Shown: positions 63,006 to 64,000 of the stretch, piece after piece
Position numbering within the stretch: position 1 is the stretch's first letter
How the letters are laid out: each line of letters begins with the position of its first letter
Assembly (NCBI RefSeq): GCF_900186995.1
Contig: NZ_LT906463.1
Location: 992,001-1,056,000 of the forward strand
Length of the DNA: 64,000 bases
Origin: Haemophilus pittmaniae
GTDB lineage: Bacteria; Pseudomonadota; Gammaproteobacteria; Enterobacterales; Pasteurellaceae
Direction: 5' to 3'
Position numbers and translations under genes: made by a program
Notes under the pieces: model-generated
Seen by the model: the letters and a program-made list of their open reading frames with translations, nothing else
Database searches by the model: none
What the model was told of the DNA's origin: nothing

Positions 63006-64000
63006 ATGAAGAATATTCGCAACTTTTCTATTATTGCCCATATTGACCATGGTAAATCCACGCTTTCCGACCGTTTGATTCAAACCTGTGGAGGCCTTTC
63101 TGATCGAGAAATGGAGGCTCAGGTTTTAGATTCTATGGAACTTGAGCGTGAACGTGGAATTACCATTAAGGCCCAAAGTGTAACCTTAAATTATCAAGCT
63201 AAAGATGGCGAAACCTATCAATTAAACTTTATCGATACACCAGGACATGTGGACTTTTCCTATGAAGTGTCCCGTTCGCTTGCTGCTTGTGAGGGTGCAT
63301 TGTTAGTGGTGGATGCCGGACAGGGCGTGGAAGCGCAGACCCTGGCAAACTGCTATACAGCTATTGAAATGAATTTGGAAGTGGTGCCGATTTTAAACAA
63401 AATCGACTTACCCGCAGCCGATCCGGAACGAGTTGCTGAAGAAATTGAAGATATTGTGGGAATCGATGCCATGGATGCAGTGCGCTGCTCGGCGAAAACA
63501 GGTGTTGGTATCGAGGATGTACTAGAAGAAATTGTGGCGAAAATTCCGGCGCCGGAAGGTGATCCTAATGCGCCATTGCAAGCTCTCATTATTGACTCTT
63601 GGTTTGACAACTACTTAGGTGTAGTGTCTTTGGTTCGAATTAAGAATGGTGTATTGCGTAAGGGCGATAAGATCAAAGTGATGTCCACAGGACAGGCTTA
63701 CAACGTGGATCGTTTAGGCATTTTCACCCCGAAACAAGAGGACACAACGGTGTTAAATACCGGCGAAGTTGGTTGGGTTGTGTGTGCGATTAAAGATATT
63801 TTAGGCGCACCAGTAGGCGATACCTTAACTCATCAACATAATCCGGCAAGCCACGTGTTACCGGGCTTTAAAAAAGTAAAACCACAGGTGTATGCAGGAC
63901 TCTTCCCGGTAAGCTCCGATGATTATGAGGCTTTCCGTGATGCCTTGGGTAAATTAAGTCTTAATGATGCTTCCTTGTTCTATGAACCAGAAAACTCTAC
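63006..64000 (+). CDS. lepA: Elongation factor 4 (LepA), 3' end cut by window
   Basis: Starting at ATG 63006, [20 protein letters not shown] shows the GTPase P-loop (AHIDHGKST), then [13 protein letters not shown] (switch I), [12 protein letters not shown] (G3) and [13 protein letters not shown] (G4). About 331 residues are visible of some 598; the frame runs off the right edge. LepA is a ribosome-associated GTPase that assists back-translocation and 30S assembly. There is no ribosome-binding site as clear as its neighbours'. Confidence 0.96.
   Translation, partial: MKNIRNFSIIAHIDHGKSTLSDRLIQTCGGLSDREMEAQVLDSMELERERGITIKAQSVTLNYQAKDGETYQLNFIDTPGHVDFSYEVSRSLAACEGALLVVDAGQGVEAQTLANCYTAIEMNLEVVPILNKIDLPAADPERVAEEIEDIVGIDAMDAVRCSAKTGVGIEDVLEEIVAKIPAPEGDPNAPLQALIIDSWFDNYLGVVSLVRIKNGVLRKGDKIKVMSTGQAYNVDRLGIFTPKQEDTTVLNTGEVGWVVCAIKDILGAPVGDTLTHQHNPASHVLPGFKKVKPQVYAGLFPVSSDDYEAFRDALGKLSLNDASLFYEPENS

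Overview
The window is a 64 kb chromosomal segment of a Pasteurellaceae bacterium, most likely an Aggregatibacter species. The reasons are a PNAG (pga) operon, an Na+-translocating NADH:quinone oxidoreductase (nqr) operon, Haemophilus-type DNA uptake signal sequences (AAGTGCGGT and its complement, at least eight perfect copies seen), a Pasteurellaceae-type SecM, and AT-leaning codon use. The genus is an inference; no rRNA or tRNA gene is present to confirm it.

Layout. (1) 1-8.8 kb: right part of a surface-glycan (O-antigen or capsule-like) cluster. It holds a WavE-type protein, a nucleotidyltransferase, a HAD phosphatase, a nucleotidyltransferase/kinase-like protein, glf, two glycosyltransferases, a WbaP-type initiating transferase and rfbB. 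(2) 8.8-10.6 kb: pepB and ndk. (3) 10.8-16.7 kb: pgaABCD on the minus strand. (4) 16.9-24.6 kb: a frameshifted ZIP transporter, aroK-aroB-dam, a DciA-like gene, then secM-secA-mutT. (5) 24.6-32.6 kb: mostly minus strand, with a DUF5339 protein, leuS-lptE-holA, yggU, corA-yggT and yajG, and divergent bolA. (6) 32.6-37.1 kb: a putative Fur site, a TonB-dependent receptor, and a decaying glycan locus (3' fragment of a UDP-glucose dehydrogenase and a glycosyltransferase with an in-frame stop). (7) 37.8-46.3 kb: nqrABCDEF, apbE, nqrM, mnmA. (8) 46.7-50.8 kb: two tandem BCCT transporters plus a 3' remnant of a further copy. (9) 50.9-57.5 kb: tatABC, hemB, gdhA and the rpsP-rimM-trmD-rplS operon. (10) 57.5-64 kb: rhlB, a DUF4424 protein, ung, grcA, two lipoproteins and the start of lepA.

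The most striking structure not explained by genes is a family of ten dispersed intergenic repeats, each about 75 bp. They share an AACGCCCC-type head, a small GTTTT/AAAAC hairpin and a near-invariant TAAGTTATTGATTTTATTA core. Nine of ten point the same way on the + strand whatever the direction of the flanking genes. Other notable signals are: a SecM arrest peptide whose stop codon lies in a perfect 10-bp helix with the secA ribosome-binding site; a consensus promoter with a GC-rich discriminator that starts a possible small RNA or structured leader upstream of corA; a Fur box directly followed by a strong terminator; and a three-gene sugar- or modifier-activation module in the glycan cluster.

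All calls come from reading the sequence and recalling family motifs; no database search was run.
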